This document shows, piece by piece, positions 33,850-43,203 of a stretch of DNA of 64,000 nucleotides (position 1 is the stretch's first letter; every line of letters starts with the position of its first letter). Under the pieces are notes generated by a model. That model had not been told where the DNA came from and ran no database searches. It saw only the letters and a program-made list of their open reading frames with translations. The DNA lies in the NCBI GenBank assembly GCA_039045975.1, contig JBCCJA010000015.1, positions 1 through 64,000 on the forward strand. The letters are read 5' to 3'. Made by a program: the position numbers and the translations under genes. This stretch comes from JBCCJA01 sp039045975 (GTDB lineage: Bacteria > Planctomycetota > Planctomycetia > Planctomycetales > Planctomycetaceae).

Positions 33850-34416
33850 ATGTCACGTTTCGCGATGCTGTTCGCCGCTCTCGCCGGGGCGGTCCTCGTC
33901 GGGGCTGTCGCGTCAGGCCCGTCCGCGGTCGCGGGCGACGCCCGTTACGGGCTCGGGCTCTATCCGCCCCGGCCGTCGGCGTACGCGGCCCGCTACCGCC
34001 CCGATCCGTATCGGTTCGACCCGTACCGTCGCAGCCCGTACGGCATCAATCCGTACGACCTGACCGAGCTCTACGCGAGCGGTTATCGCCCCTACCGGCC
34101 GGGGCCTTACGGCTTCGCCGGCTATCGCGCCCGGTCGGGGCGCAACGACGGCTTCAAGCCCGACACCTACTGGCCCGGCTACGCCCCCCGCGACGCCGTC
34201 CTTCGCCGTGCCGTACCCAGCTACAGCGACTCTTTCCGGCCCGATCCCTACCGGCCGCGGTACACCATCACGCGGGTGCCCTACGGGGCGAGTTCCCTCT
34301 ATCGGCTGCCGTCGCACCCCGGCTGCGTCGGCGGCTGTTACGTCCCGCCCGGCTGCGCCTGCGACGGCGTCCCGCCGGCCCCGGCGCCGGGCGGGCCCGC
34401 GTACCTGCGGTTCTAA
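33850..34416 (+). CDS. Secreted Tyr/Pro/Arg-rich protein
   Basis: 188 residues with signal peptide (MSRFAMLFAALAGAVLVGAVASG). The mature part is dominated by short Tyr-Pro-Arg units such as YRPDPYRFDPYRRSPYG and YRPYRPGPYG over residues about 45-145. The C-terminus has four Cys (CVGGCYVPPGCAC). Possibly a cell-surface structural protein able to cross-link through Tyr or Cys; this is inference from composition. Its stop overlaps by 4 bp the stop of the convergent gene. Confidence 0.65.
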   Translation: MSRFAMLFAALAGAVLVGAVASGPSAVAGDARYGLGLYPPRPSAYAARYRPDPYRFDPYRRSPYGINPYDLTELYASGYRPYRPGPYGFAGYRARSGRNDGFKPDTYWPGYAPRDAVLRRAVPSYSDSFRPDPYRPRYTITRVPYGASSLYRLPSHPGCVGGCYVPPGCACDGVPPAPAPGGPAYLRF

Positions 34417-35357
34417 GCCGCGTGGTCGTGCGGAGCCGCGACGTCGTTTCGTCGACTCGCCCCGAGCCGCCTCGCCCAATAGAGCGCCGCGCCGATCGCG
34501 AGACCGCCCGCGGCGAGGATCGCGAGCGGCTCTCCGCCGAAGAACTTAAAATACTGCGTGTAGAAGTGCAGCGTCCCCGCGGCGGCCGACAGCCGGACGA
34601 CCCACACCCGACCGCTCTTAATCCCCCACCACGCGACGAGCACCAACGCGACCGCCCACGCGACGGTGAAGGCCGCGGCCGGGACAACGGGATCGTCCCA
34701 CGGCCCGCCGAGCCGGTCGCCGGCCCACGTGCCGATTAAAAATGCGACGTTCACCACGACGACACAGACCCGCGCGAACGTCAGCGGCGGCTCGCGGTCG
34801 GCGGCGGGCAGGTTTTTAAGCCGCGATAACCCCAGCGTGATCAGACCGAGCAGCGTGTAGAGGCCGATCACCAGCGTCGGCCCGAAGAACCGCTCGACGT
34901 CGAAGTTCTCCATCGCCACGCCGACCGTCACGCCGGTCATCAACGCCGCCTCGGCCGCGAGGATCCGGCTGCGGCCCGCCGCCATCGCCGCATACGCGAT
35001 CCCCGTCACCGCCGCCACGCCCGCGAGCGAGAACTCGGTCAGCGCCAAGATCCCGCCGCCGAGCACCAACGTGCCGACGACGATCAGCACCGTCGCGAGC
35101 AGCCCCCAGGCCTCCGCCCCGAACCGACGCGAGAACAGCCCTGCCGCCGACAGCACCGCCCCGACCCCGACGACGACCTCTGGCCGCGGAAACAATGCCA
35201 ACAACCCCGCGACGGTCGCCGAGACCCCGAACCCGACCAACCCGTTGACCGCCGCGTTCCCCCCCTCGCGGACCGACAGCGTCCGCAGGCGGTCGTACAA
35301 CGCCTCATCGATCTCGCCGTCGGCGAGGAGCTGGTCGAGGTCGAGGAGGACTTTCAT
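34413..35357 (-). CDS. Multi-pass membrane protein (DUF2157-like)
   Basis: 314 residues with about eight hydrophobic helices. The N-terminal soluble part LLDLDQLLADGEIDEALYDRLR resembles the start of DUF2157 proteins, followed by repeated TM segments (LVGFGVSATVAGLLALFP and others). The C-terminus is short, basic and His-containing. No catalytic motif. Function unknown. The region upstream (35358-35534) carries the inverted repeat at 35426-35508. Confidence 0.6.
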   Translation of the reverse strand: MKVLLDLDQLLADGEIDEALYDRLRTLSVREGGNAAVNGLVGFGVSATVAGLLALFPRPEVVVGVGAVLSAAGLFSRRFGAEAWGLLATVLIVVGTLVLGGGILALTEFSLAGVAAVTGIAYAAMAAGRSRILAAEAALMTGVTVGVAMENFDVERFFGPTLVIGLYTLLGLITLGLSRLKNLPAADREPPLTFARVCVVVVNVAFLIGTWAGDRLGGPWDDPVVPAAAFTVAWAVALVLVAWWGIKSGRVWVVRLSAAAGTLHFYTQYFKFFGGEPLAILAAGGLAIGAALYWARRLGASRRNDVAAPHDHAA

Positions 35358-35425
35358 CGACGGGCCCCGAGGTGCGTCGTCGCCGCCAGGACGATGGTCG
35401 AGCGCGACCGGTTCAACAACACCGA

Positions 35426-35508
35426 AATAAAAGCCCGAGCGGTTACGCGAAGGGTTTCTGAGGTCGCGACGCCCTTCCTCCCTTCGCGTAACCGCTCGGG
35501 CTTTTATT
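35426..35508. repeat. Long inverted repeat, REP-like, possible terminator
   Basis: Two exact 29-base arms (35426-35454 and 35480-35508), starting AATAAAAGCCCGAGCGG, separated by 25 bases. The same arm occurs once at 13204-13231. It lies between the metG stop and the next gene on the same strand; an RNA hairpin of 29 bp ending in UUUUAUU would form on either strand, so termination of metG transcripts is plausible. The repeat is dispersed, so it is not a simple local terminator. Confidence 0.85.
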
Positions 35509-35534
35509 GGTTCAGCTCCGCGGAGCGCGGGAGG

Positions 35535-37628
<2,094 letters not shown>

Positions 37629-37790
37629 CTGTGAGCAACGTCCTCGGGCTCGGCGGGAGTGTAACGAGGCCCGGACACTGTTCCGAGGAGTCGCCCGATG
37701 CGACCTTGCGTTCGACCATCTGCTTACGGATACATAACGCACCGCACATGCGTGCGGTGTGACCGCGTGCAGCCTTAAGGCCAGGAATTC

Positions 37791-39380
37791 ATGGCGATAT
37801 CGGCAACATGTCAGCGGTGCGGTAAGACCTACAAGGTCCGCGAGGAACTCGCCGGGCGGCGTGTCAAATGCAAAGCCTGCGACGCCTCGCTGACCATCCC
37901 CGCTTTCGACGATCTCGATTTCGACGACACTGATGAAACCGAGACCGCCGCAGTTCGGCCCGGCGTCGTGCGGGCGAAATCGAAAGCGGCGAAGTCAAAG
38001 ACGCGGCCCGCCGCGTCGGGCGGGGGCTGGAACGGCCGGTTAGTCGGAATCGCCGTAACCCTCGTGGTCACGGCGGTGCTGGGCTTTTTCGGGCTCGGAA
38101 GATTCGGTCGACTGGCCGATCGCGTCGAAGACCGCGAACAGGCCGCCGCGGCCGCCCAGGACGCCGCAGAAACCCGCCGGGTGGCCGAAGCCGAAGCTTT
38201 CATCGCGAAAGAACGCGCCGAGCGCGGTCTGCCGCCGATTCCGCTCGGCTTTAGAAATCGACCGGGTCGCATACCCGTCGACGGCCCGCCCGCTTCCACG
38301 ATGCCGCTAACGACCGCCGCAAAATTGACGGCTGCGAAAAAAGCGTCCGACGGCTATCCGCATGTTATCAGGCATGACACGTTCCTCGTTATCGAGGATA
38401 TCGGTGATTTCACGCAGGGCTCGGTCGATGCCTTAGTAGAAAATAATCTCCGACTGCCGTGGCTGGCCTACAGCGATCGGGAGGGGTGCCGGATCTTCCA
38501 TATCAGCGGCGGTGGCCCGACCGTCGCTGCCGCGAAACTGGGAGTGCCCGGCGCGAACACGATCGCCGACCCGCCCGCCGTCGTTGTTCCCGAGTTAGCA
38601 GATCTCGCGTTCTTTGATCGGGAGAAACTCGTCGCCGTCGTCAATGGCGAGGCCGTGCGGCCGGCCGCAGATGTGGCTCTGCCGGTCGAGGTTCGTCTCG
38701 CAGACGCGTCCGGTGTGACCAAGACTTTCTTGGAAGAGGCCGTTAAGAAGTCTTTCCCGGGGTCACGGACCTATTCGTACGTCGGCAAGACGGACATGAA
38801 TTTTAAAGTCTGGGCTTACCCGGGCGGGGTGTGGCAATTTAACGAGGACCACCTCTCGGGCGAAGGCGAAGTCGACGGCTTGCGGAACACGATCGACTTG
38901 CCCGACCCGACGGCCGTATCGTTTATCGATCTAGGTTTGCTCCGCGAACGAGAAAAAGCGTTTGAAAAAATGAACGAGATCGGTCCTCCGGGGGCCTTCG
39001 ATAAATACGACTTCGAAAGGCGGGAAAGACTGATCCGCGATCTTTGCGCGTCGGGTTTCACCTTCGATGATGTCGTGTGCCTGTTCATCCCCGCCGATAC
39101 CGGGGCCGACCTGAATTCCTCGGGTCAAGTACGCTCGACAGACGCGTCTTTCTTAAGCGGTCACTTGAAGTCGGGCTCCGGAATCGAGGCGGTGCACGAC
39201 TACGAAGTCGATGACGGGTATTGCGTGCTCGTCGCCCCGCTCACGCTGGAGCGTGCCGAGTCGGTGATTAATCGCTACGAACACAGCTACCAAGACTTCG
39301 TCACGTCTTGGACAGTCGCGTCGAGGGATGACAACGAACGCACGCTCACGTTAGAGCCGGCCGGATACGGGGCCGACTGA
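37791..39380 (+). CDS. Zinc-ribbon (MJ0042-type) membrane protein, unknown
   Basis: 529 residues. ATCQRCGKTYKVREELAGRRVKCKAC at the N-terminus is the MJ0042 zinc ribbon widespread in planctomycetes. One membrane helix follows (LVGIAVTLVVTAVLGFFGLG, residues about 85-105), then a coiled Ala/Glu-rich segment and a large soluble domain of about 350 residues with no recognised motif (GCRIFHISGGGPTVAAAKLG, SGFTFDDVVCLFIPADTG). Codon use is less GC-rich than metG. Probably inner membrane with an exported domain. Confidence 0.6.
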   Translation: MAISATCQRCGKTYKVREELAGRRVKCKACDASLTIPAFDDLDFDDTDETETAAVRPGVVRAKSKAAKSKTRPAASGGGWNGRLVGIAVTLVVTAVLGFFGLGRFGRLADRVEDREQAAAAAQDAAETRRVAEAEAFIAKERAERGLPPIPLGFRNRPGRIPVDGPPASTMPLTTAAKLTAAKKASDGYPHVIRHDTFLVIEDIGDFTQGSVDALVENNLRLPWLAYSDREGCRIFHISGGGPTVAAAKLGVPGANTIADPPAVVVPELADLAFFDREKLVAVVNGEAVRPAADVALPVEVRLADASGVTKTFLEEAVKKSFPGSRTYSYVGKTDMNFKVWAYPGGVWQFNEDHLSGEGEVDGLRNTIDLPDPTAVSFIDLGLLREREKAFEKMNEIGPPGAFDKYDFERRERLIRDLCASGFTFDDVVCLFIPADTGADLNSSGQVRSTDASFLSGHLKSGSGIEAVHDYEVDDGYCVLVAPLTLERAESVINRYEHSYQDFVTSWTVASRDDNERTLTLEPAGYGAD

Positions 39381-39403
39381 CTATTGAAGGTCCGCAGCGA
39401 AAT

Positions 39404-39601
39404 TCATGCCAGCCGGCGGTGCTTGAACTCGTTGAATTCCGAGAAAGGTTTCGTCGCCAGGCGGCCGCCGCGGACGCGGACGCGGGGTTTGAACGGGTTG
39501 CTGCGGTAACCGGTCGCGCGGAAACGCCACGGGTCGGACCGGGCGGCGAGGTTGCGGGACTTCGACGGACGGAGTCGGGACAGCCAGTCGGTCGGCGGCA
39601 T
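39404..39601 (-). CDS. Small basic protein (65 aa), unknown
   Basis: MPPTDWLSRLRPSKSRNLAA, then WRFRATGYRSNPFKPRVRVRGGRLATKPFSEFNEFKHRRLA. More than a quarter of the residues are Arg/Lys. About 86 percent of third codon positions are G or C, well above random antisense, so I regard it as real. Could bind nucleic acid. No neighbour gives a hint; the gene ends 23 bp from the end of the convergent zinc-ribbon gene. Confidence 0.5.
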   Translation of the reverse strand: MPPTDWLSRLRPSKSRNLAARSDPWRFRATGYRSNPFKPRVRVRGGRLATKPFSEFNEFKHRRLA

Positions 39602-39765
39602 GCGGGCGCTCGGAGGGGTCGGCAGCGATCGGCGAATCGTACCTGCTCGCCCCGTCGCCGCGAGGCCAGTTTCGCAGGCCTATCGTGTGCGTCCGCTGTT
39701 GACCGGTTCGGCCCGGCCGGCCTACGGTCCGGCCCGCGCCTGTCCTCCGTAAATCATGGTGAGAA

Positions 39766-40629
39766 TTGTCGTTCCGGCGACGCAGCGTCGGCCCGCTCGT
39801 CGCCCTCGCGGCGGCCTGGGTCGGCTGTTTTTGCGTCCCGGCGGGCGAGTTCCCGCGGCCGCCCGCCGAAGTTTTTCGGGGCGAGCCGCTCGTCGTGCGG
39901 GCGCAGTCGCTGAACGTGAACGTCCCGGGGCTCGGTCAGGCGGCCGAGGCGGTCCGGCTCGCCGATGACGCGGTCGACACCGTCGCCCGCCCGGCGGTCG
40001 ACCTCGTCGGCGGGGTCGCGGACGGCATCGGCGATTCGGCGACCGGCACGTTCGACGCCCTCCGCCACGGCCGGCTGCCGTCGCTGCGGACGGTGACCGG
40101 GTCACGCGGCCGGCTGCGGTTCGACTACTTCAACGCCTTCGACGGCGGGGCCGACGACCTGTCGCGGTACGGGTTCCACGCGTTGACCCGCGTCGGCTCG
40201 GGCCCGGGGCTCGACATCGGCGTCGAGCATTGGGAGCCGGGATCGGGCGCCTCGCCCGGGCTCGACGACCCGTTCCAGACCGGCGACGCGAACGTGCTGC
40301 TCAACTTCCGGGGCAACCCGCGGCTGAAGATTCGCACCGGGGCGGGCATCGCGTGGACGAACCGCGACCCCGACGGCCTCGGCCCCGAGTCGGACGACTT
40401 CCGCGTCGGCTACAACCTGACGAGCGGGTTCGACATGTACCTGCTCGGCCGGGCGATGGTCAGCACCGACGTCGACTGGGGCGAGATCGACGGCGACCGG
40501 CTCGAGCGGTACCGCTTTGAACTCGGCTGGACGTGGAAAGTGACGGAACTGTTCGCCGGCTACGAGGAATACCGCCTCGGCGAACTCGGCGAGCAGGGTT
40601 TCGTCGGCGGGATCCGGGTTTGGTATTAA
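39766..40629 (+). CDS. Outer-membrane-like beta-rich protein
   Basis: 287 residues from TTG at 39766, the first start after an in-frame stop, with GGTGAG 4 bases upstream. Signal sequence MSFRRRSVGPLVALAAAWVGC. After a helical segment (LGQAAEAVRLADDAVDTV), the C-terminal two thirds alternate polar and aromatic residues (RLRFDYFNAFDG, LRYGFHALT-like strands, YNLTSGFDMYLLG, YRFELGWTWKVTELFAGYEEYRLG) and end in GGIRVWY, an aromatic terminus like outer-membrane barrel proteins. The last 15 codons recur downstream (40899-40943). Confidence 0.65.
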   Translation: MSFRRRSVGPLVALAAAWVGCFCVPAGEFPRPPAEVFRGEPLVVRAQSLNVNVPGLGQAAEAVRLADDAVDTVARPAVDLVGGVADGIGDSATGTFDALRHGRLPSLRTVTGSRGRLRFDYFNAFDGGADDLSRYGFHALTRVGSGPGLDIGVEHWEPGSGASPGLDDPFQTGDANVLLNFRGNPRLKIRTGAGIAWTNRDPDGLGPESDDFRVGYNLTSGFDMYLLGRAMVSTDVDWGEIDGDRLERYRFELGWTWKVTELFAGYEEYRLGELGEQGFVGGIRVWY

Positions 40630-40788
40630 GCGCGACCACGTTGTGTGTCGCGGCTTATTGACGTCTTTGGTCCGGCGAACATCTGTCGTTCCGCCGCCGG
40701 AACCTTGAGAAGCTGTTTCAATACCCGCCCGCGACGCGAGCTGTGGGTGTATAGTACAGAGAACTACAGCCACGACTCGCGCCACGGG

Positions 40789-40809
40789 CTAGGCAGTGTC
40801 GGGAAAGCC
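40789..40809 (+). mobile_element. Solo IS5-type terminal repeat remnant
   Basis: CTAGGCAGTGTCGGGAAAG at 40789-40807 shares its first 11 bases with the end of the IS at 1-142 read inward. No transposase is nearby; it is directly followed by the composite palindrome. I interpret it as a leftover IS end. Short length keeps confidence modest. Confidence 0.4.
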
Positions 40810-40894
40810 GTAGGGCAGGCCCCCGCCTGCCGAATTTATGGTGAGCGTAGACATCACCTACGCTCGAAATGCGGCAGGCGGGGGCCTGCCCTAC
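40810..40894. repeat. Composite palindrome, 85 bp
   Basis: Outer arms of 23 bases are exact complements: GTAGGGCAGGCCCCC to GCCG at 40810-40832 and its complement at 40872-40894. Each arm is itself self-complementary (GGCAGGC CCCC GCCTGCC). An inner pair GAGCGTAG (40843-40850) / CTACGCTC (40858-40865) continues the stem. Such paired REP-like units are typical of BIME/RAYT-type elements. It has no coding potential. Confidence 0.8.
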
Positions 40895-40898
40895 AGAT

Positions 40899-40943
40899 CT
40901 CGGCGAGCAGGGATTCGTGGGCGGGATCCGGGTCTGGTATTAA
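40899..40943 (+). pseudogene. 3' tail of a lost paralogue of the outer-membrane-like gene
   Basis: These 45 bases encode LGEQGFVGGIRVWY and stop, identical in protein to the end of the gene at 40585-40629, while differing at three bases, all synonymous third positions. The rest of the paralogue is absent; the palindrome sits immediately upstream. The pattern means the copy diverged as a functional gene before being truncated. Confidence 0.75.
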
Positions 40944-41036
40944 TCGTCTCACGTAGACGGGAGCCGTTTAACTCGGCAATTCTTAATTGAAAATTCCCGA
41001 TCGACATGCTGTGAGCCCGGGACGTCGCCAAGTTGA

Positions 41037-41141
41037 TACAGCATTTCTACCGGACTCGTAGCACGGTCGCCGGCTCGTGGACCTGCGATTCGCAAGGTTT
41101 GCGACCCCATCCGCGGCCACGAGTCAGCATGAAGTGCTGTA
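41037..41141 (-). repeat. 105-bp dispersed repeat, copy 2 (MITE/REP-like)
   Basis: Inverted copy of 5183-5287, also exactly 105 bp. The ends TACAGCATTTC (41037-41047) and GAAGTGCTGTA (41131-41141) are inverted repeats with one mismatch. Internal GCTCGTGG/CCACGAG pairing is kept. It lies upstream of the first propeller gene. Confidence 0.8.
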
Positions 41142-41225
41142 GCGGCGGCTCTCGAATGTCCTTGAGAGTCTGGGCCCAGGGAGGCACGATTTCGTAGTCC
41201 ACAATCTCCCCGCCCGAGCCCCGTC

Positions 41226-43115
41226 ATGTCCGAACCCGTCTCACGCGTCCCGCAGGAGCCGCACACCGGGCCTTTGCCGCCGGCCGGGGCCCGACCCGAA
41301 ATCCCGGAGCTTTCCGCCGGAGACCTCCGCGGGCGGGCGTGGCCGGCCGTGCTGTTCGTCGCCCTGCAGGCGTTCGCGATCGCGGTGCCGAAGCGGGTCG
41401 ATCTGTTCCCCGGGGAGGTCGTCTTCTTCGGGGCCGTCTTTTCCGGGCCGGTCTGCCTGTTGCTGCTCGCGGTCTGGTGGACCGGGTTCAGCAAGACGAC
41501 GTGGCTGCAGAAGCTGCCGGTGGTCGTCGCGTTGTTCGGCGGGATGGGGCTGTTTTACCTCTACGCCGACCCGTCGACGAAGGGGATGATGGTGCCGCAG
41601 TCGACGGTGCTGCCCGGCGTGCTGACGGCCGGGGTGTTGGCGTTCTGGATCACGTCGGCCCGGTCGAACTGGCCGCGGGTGGCGACGTCGACGGTCGCGC
41701 TCGCGGGGGCGTGGCTGGTGTGGGGGCTGCTCGCGATCGACGGGTTCGACGGGACGTTCACGAAGATGGCGGCCCGCTGGCGTTGGAGCCCGTCGCCGGC
41801 CGAGGTCTACGCCGCCGGCCTGGCCGACGGGTTCGACGCGGCCGAGACCGGCGCGGTGATCTCCGGCGACGACTGGCCCCGCTTCCGCGGCCCGAACGTC
41901 GACTCGTCGGTGCCGGGCGTGACGCTCGCGGCCGACTGGGACGCGACGCCGCCGACGCTCGTCTGGCGCCGGCCGGTCGGGCCTGGCTGGTCGTCGTTCG
42001 CGTACGTCGGCGGGCGGCTGTACACGCAGGAGCAGCGGGGCGAGTTCGAGGCGGTCGCCTGCTGGGACGCCGCGACCGGGGCCGAGCAGTGGGTCCACGA
42101 GGACGAAACGCTGTTCACCGAAACGATCGCCGGCGCCGGCCCGCGGGCGACGCCGACGGTCGACGGCGGGAAGGTCTTCGCGGTCGGCGCGAACGGGGCG
42201 GTGAACTGTCTCGACGCCGCGACCGGCGACGTCGCGTGGAGCCGTGACCTGCAAGAAGACACCGGCGTCGAGCCGCCGACATGGGGCTTCTCGGCGTCGC
42301 CGTGCGTCGTGGGGGACGTCGTCGTTGTGCTCGTCGGCGGGCCCGAGCCGCCGTCCGACGCGACGAAGGAAGAGGCCAACGCCCCTTACGACAAAGCGGT
42401 CATCGCGTACGATCGCGGCACGGGCGAGGTCGCGTGGACGGCCGCGGCCGGGAAGAAGACTTATTCGAGTGCGGAGGCGGTCACGCTCGCCGGGGTCGAG
42501 CAGGTCCTCGTCGCGACCGGGGCGGGGCTCGTGTCGCTCGACGCGGCGACGGGCGAAGAGCTCTGGCGTCACGACGCGCCGAGCGGCCCGTACGGCAGCC
42601 GCATCATTCAGCCGGCGGTCCTGTCCGAATCCGACCTGCTCGTCCCGCCGGTCGACGAGCCGATGGCCCGGCTCACCGTCACTAAGGCCGACGACGGCGG
42701 CTTCGAGACGTCGGTCGTGTGGGAGTCGAACAAGCTCAAGCCGAACTACAACGACTTCGTCGTGCACGACGGCCACGCGTACGGCTTCGACAAGCGGATC
42801 TTCACGTCGATCGACCTCGCGACCGGCGACCGTAATTGGAAGGGCGGCCGGTATGGGCAGGGCCAGGTCGTGCTGCTGCCCGACGGCGATCAGCTGCTCG
42901 TCGTCACGGAGAAGACCGGCGAGCTCGTCCTGCTCGCCGCGACACCGGAGGGGCACGAGGAACTGACCCGCTGCCGCGTTCTCGAAGGCGACGGCACGAC
43001 GTGGAACCACCCGACGGTCGTCGGCCGTCACGTCTTCGTGCGGAACGGCGAAGAGGCGGTCTGCTACGAGTTGCCGCTGGCGGAAACGGCGGTGGCGCTG
43101 CGGACCGGCCCGTAG
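41226..43115 (+). CDS. Membrane-anchored PQQ-type beta-propeller protein A
   Basis: 629 residues. Short cytoplasmic start (MSEPVSRVPQEPHTGPLP), four to five membrane helices in residues about 38-170, then WPRFRGPNVDSSVPGV, which opens PQQ-like propellers of planctomycetes. Blade motifs repeat: CWDAATGAEQWVH, CLDAATGDVAWSRDL, AYDRGTGEVAWTAAAGKK, SLDAATGEELWRHD, SIDLATGDRNWKGGRYG. No PQQ-dehydrogenase active-site residues are recognised, so it is probably a binding or scaffolding propeller outside the inner membrane. Tandem paralogue of the next gene. Confidence 0.85.
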   Translation: MSEPVSRVPQEPHTGPLPPAGARPEIPELSAGDLRGRAWPAVLFVALQAFAIAVPKRVDLFPGEVVFFGAVFSGPVCLLLLAVWWTGFSKTTWLQKLPVVVALFGGMGLFYLYADPSTKGMMVPQSTVLPGVLTAGVLAFWITSARSNWPRVATSTVALAGAWLVWGLLAIDGFDGTFTKMAARWRWSPSPAEVYAAGLADGFDAAETGAVISGDDWPRFRGPNVDSSVPGVTLAADWDATPPTLVWRRPVGPGWSSFAYVGGRLYTQEQRGEFEAVACWDAATGAEQWVHEDETLFTETIAGAGPRATPTVDGGKVFAVGANGAVNCLDAATGDVAWSRDLQEDTGVEPPTWGFSASPCVVGDVVVVLVGGPEPPSDATKEEANAPYDKAVIAYDRGTGEVAWTAAAGKKTYSSAEAVTLAGVEQVLVATGAGLVSLDAATGEELWRHDAPSGPYGSRIIQPAVLSESDLLVPPVDEPMARLTVTKADDGGFETSVVWESNKLKPNYNDFVVHDGHAYGFDKRIFTSIDLATGDRNWKGGRYGQGQVVLLPDGDQLLVVTEKTGELVLLAATPEGHEELTRCRVLEGDGTTWNHPTVVGRHVFVRNGEEAVCYELPLAETAVALRTGP

Positions 43116-43203
43116 CGGTCGGCTGTTCGCGGTCCGCGTTGAGACATTCCGCCGCTCGCGGAACGATGCTTCGGTCGTCTTCCCCGAGCGGTCTGATCCC
43201 GTC

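Noticed and set aside
40700..40730. GAGAAGCTGTTTCAATACCC resembling another IS end
   Set aside because: No partner end or transposase and no second copy in the window; too short to call.
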